In this document: in pieces, positions 59,595 through 60,000 of the stretch
Layout: every line of letters begins with the position of its first letter
Position numbering within the stretch: the first letter of the stretch is position 1
NCBI RefSeq assembly: GCF_000003815.2
Contig: NC_049993.1
Span: forward strand, 15,562,635-15,622,634
Source of the DNA: Branchiostoma floridae
Taxonomy: Eukaryota > Chordata > Leptocardii > Amphioxiformes > Branchiostomatidae
Direction: 5' to 3'
Length of the DNA: 60,000 nt
Program-made: the position numbers and the translations under genes
The notes under the pieces: model-generated
The model's input: only the letters and a program-made list of their open reading frames with translations
Databases searched by the model: none
Told to the model about the DNA's origin: nothing

Positions 59595-60000
59595 GTAAGT
59601 CTTTTGACCTTGTTATTGGTTTTGTACACTACTATGTATTCTGTTGACTTGAGAAGTTGAACCCTTCTATTTTCAGCAAACTCTTGATTATGTCAGGCCA
59701 GACACCTGTATATGTTAAGGGTTGACATCACCAGGCGTGCCTGCCCTATGAGATTTGTACGAACATTATGTGATACGCACGTATCACTATGCGAAAATGC
59801 ACGAACATTATGAAAATCCCACGAATCATAATGCGAAAACGTACGAACCTTATGTGATTTGCACAAATCACAATGTGACACACGAGTTCATTCCGGCTGG
59901 TTCTGCTTGATTCCTGCTTATTCGGTTTCAGTGTGAAGGCCCTATTGATAGACCGATGTTAGCAGATCACCCAGCCCCATGCAATATCACGCCGTTGATG
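59595..60000 (+). repeat. Intron with short ACGAACATTATG repeats
   Basis: Intron of the last gene. ACGAACATTATG or ACGAACCTTATG recurs at about 59760, 59802 and 59843 (spacing about 42), interleaved with AATCATAATGCG-type complements. No further exon before the window ends. Confidence 0.45.

Overview
The window reads as nuclear DNA of a cephalochordate (amphioxus, Branchiostoma-like). Its genes are intron-rich and animal-type (MSH5, a CYP2-type cytochrome P450, a Jun proto-oncogene homologue). MSH5 and Jun look clearly chordate. The intergenic DNA is packed with short non-autonomous DNA transposons and decayed non-LTR retroelements. Genus is inferred from this overall character, not from a diagnostic marker. 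One 100-base run of N (14456-14555) marks an assembly gap inside a long palindrome.

Layout. (1) 1-3435: the last exons of an unrecognised + strand gene (839-1802) meet the 3' end of MSH5 tail to tail. (2) 3436-31632: MSH5 on the minus strand, reconstructed here as 27 coding exons that sum to 852 in-frame codons (851 residues plus stop). The large intron between exons 10 and 11 carries a complete five-exon CYP2-like gene on the opposite strand (15543-19591, 490 residues). (3) 31633-38400: about 6.8 kb between the divergent MSH5 and Jun starts, mostly repeats. (4) 38241-40360: Jun with one intron, preceded by a compact promoter (three TGACATCA sites, a TGACTCA site, a CCAAT box, a TATA box) and followed by two AU-rich instability nonamers. 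About 0.5 kb past its polyA signal is a CRE plus two CArG boxes and a CCAAT box. (5) 40400-51000: no convincing gene; transposons, a GT microsatellite, a tRNA-derived SINE, a 150-bp tandem repeat and several near-perfect foldbacks. (6) 51004-52661: a gene I do not recognise, with a mitochondrial-presequence-like N-terminus. (7) 52700-58600: repeats, including the decayed C-terminal tail of one non-LTR reverse transcriptase and the FIDFKKAFD motif of another. (8) 58896-59594: the first two exons of a signal-anchored or secreted protein that runs off the window.

The genes do not form a pathway. MSH5 acts in meiotic crossover formation, the P450 in oxidation of small molecules at the ER, and Jun in AP-1 transcription. 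The most distinctive signals are architectural: the nested P450, a 91-bp tandem duplication spanning a MSH5 splice donor, three elements sharing TAGCCT ends with exact 9-bp target duplications, two elements sharing CAGGGCTCGAAAT-type ends with exact 5-bp duplications, a 15-bp word repeated around a 30-bp perfect palindrome, and a 74-bp perfect hairpin with a 2-nt loop.
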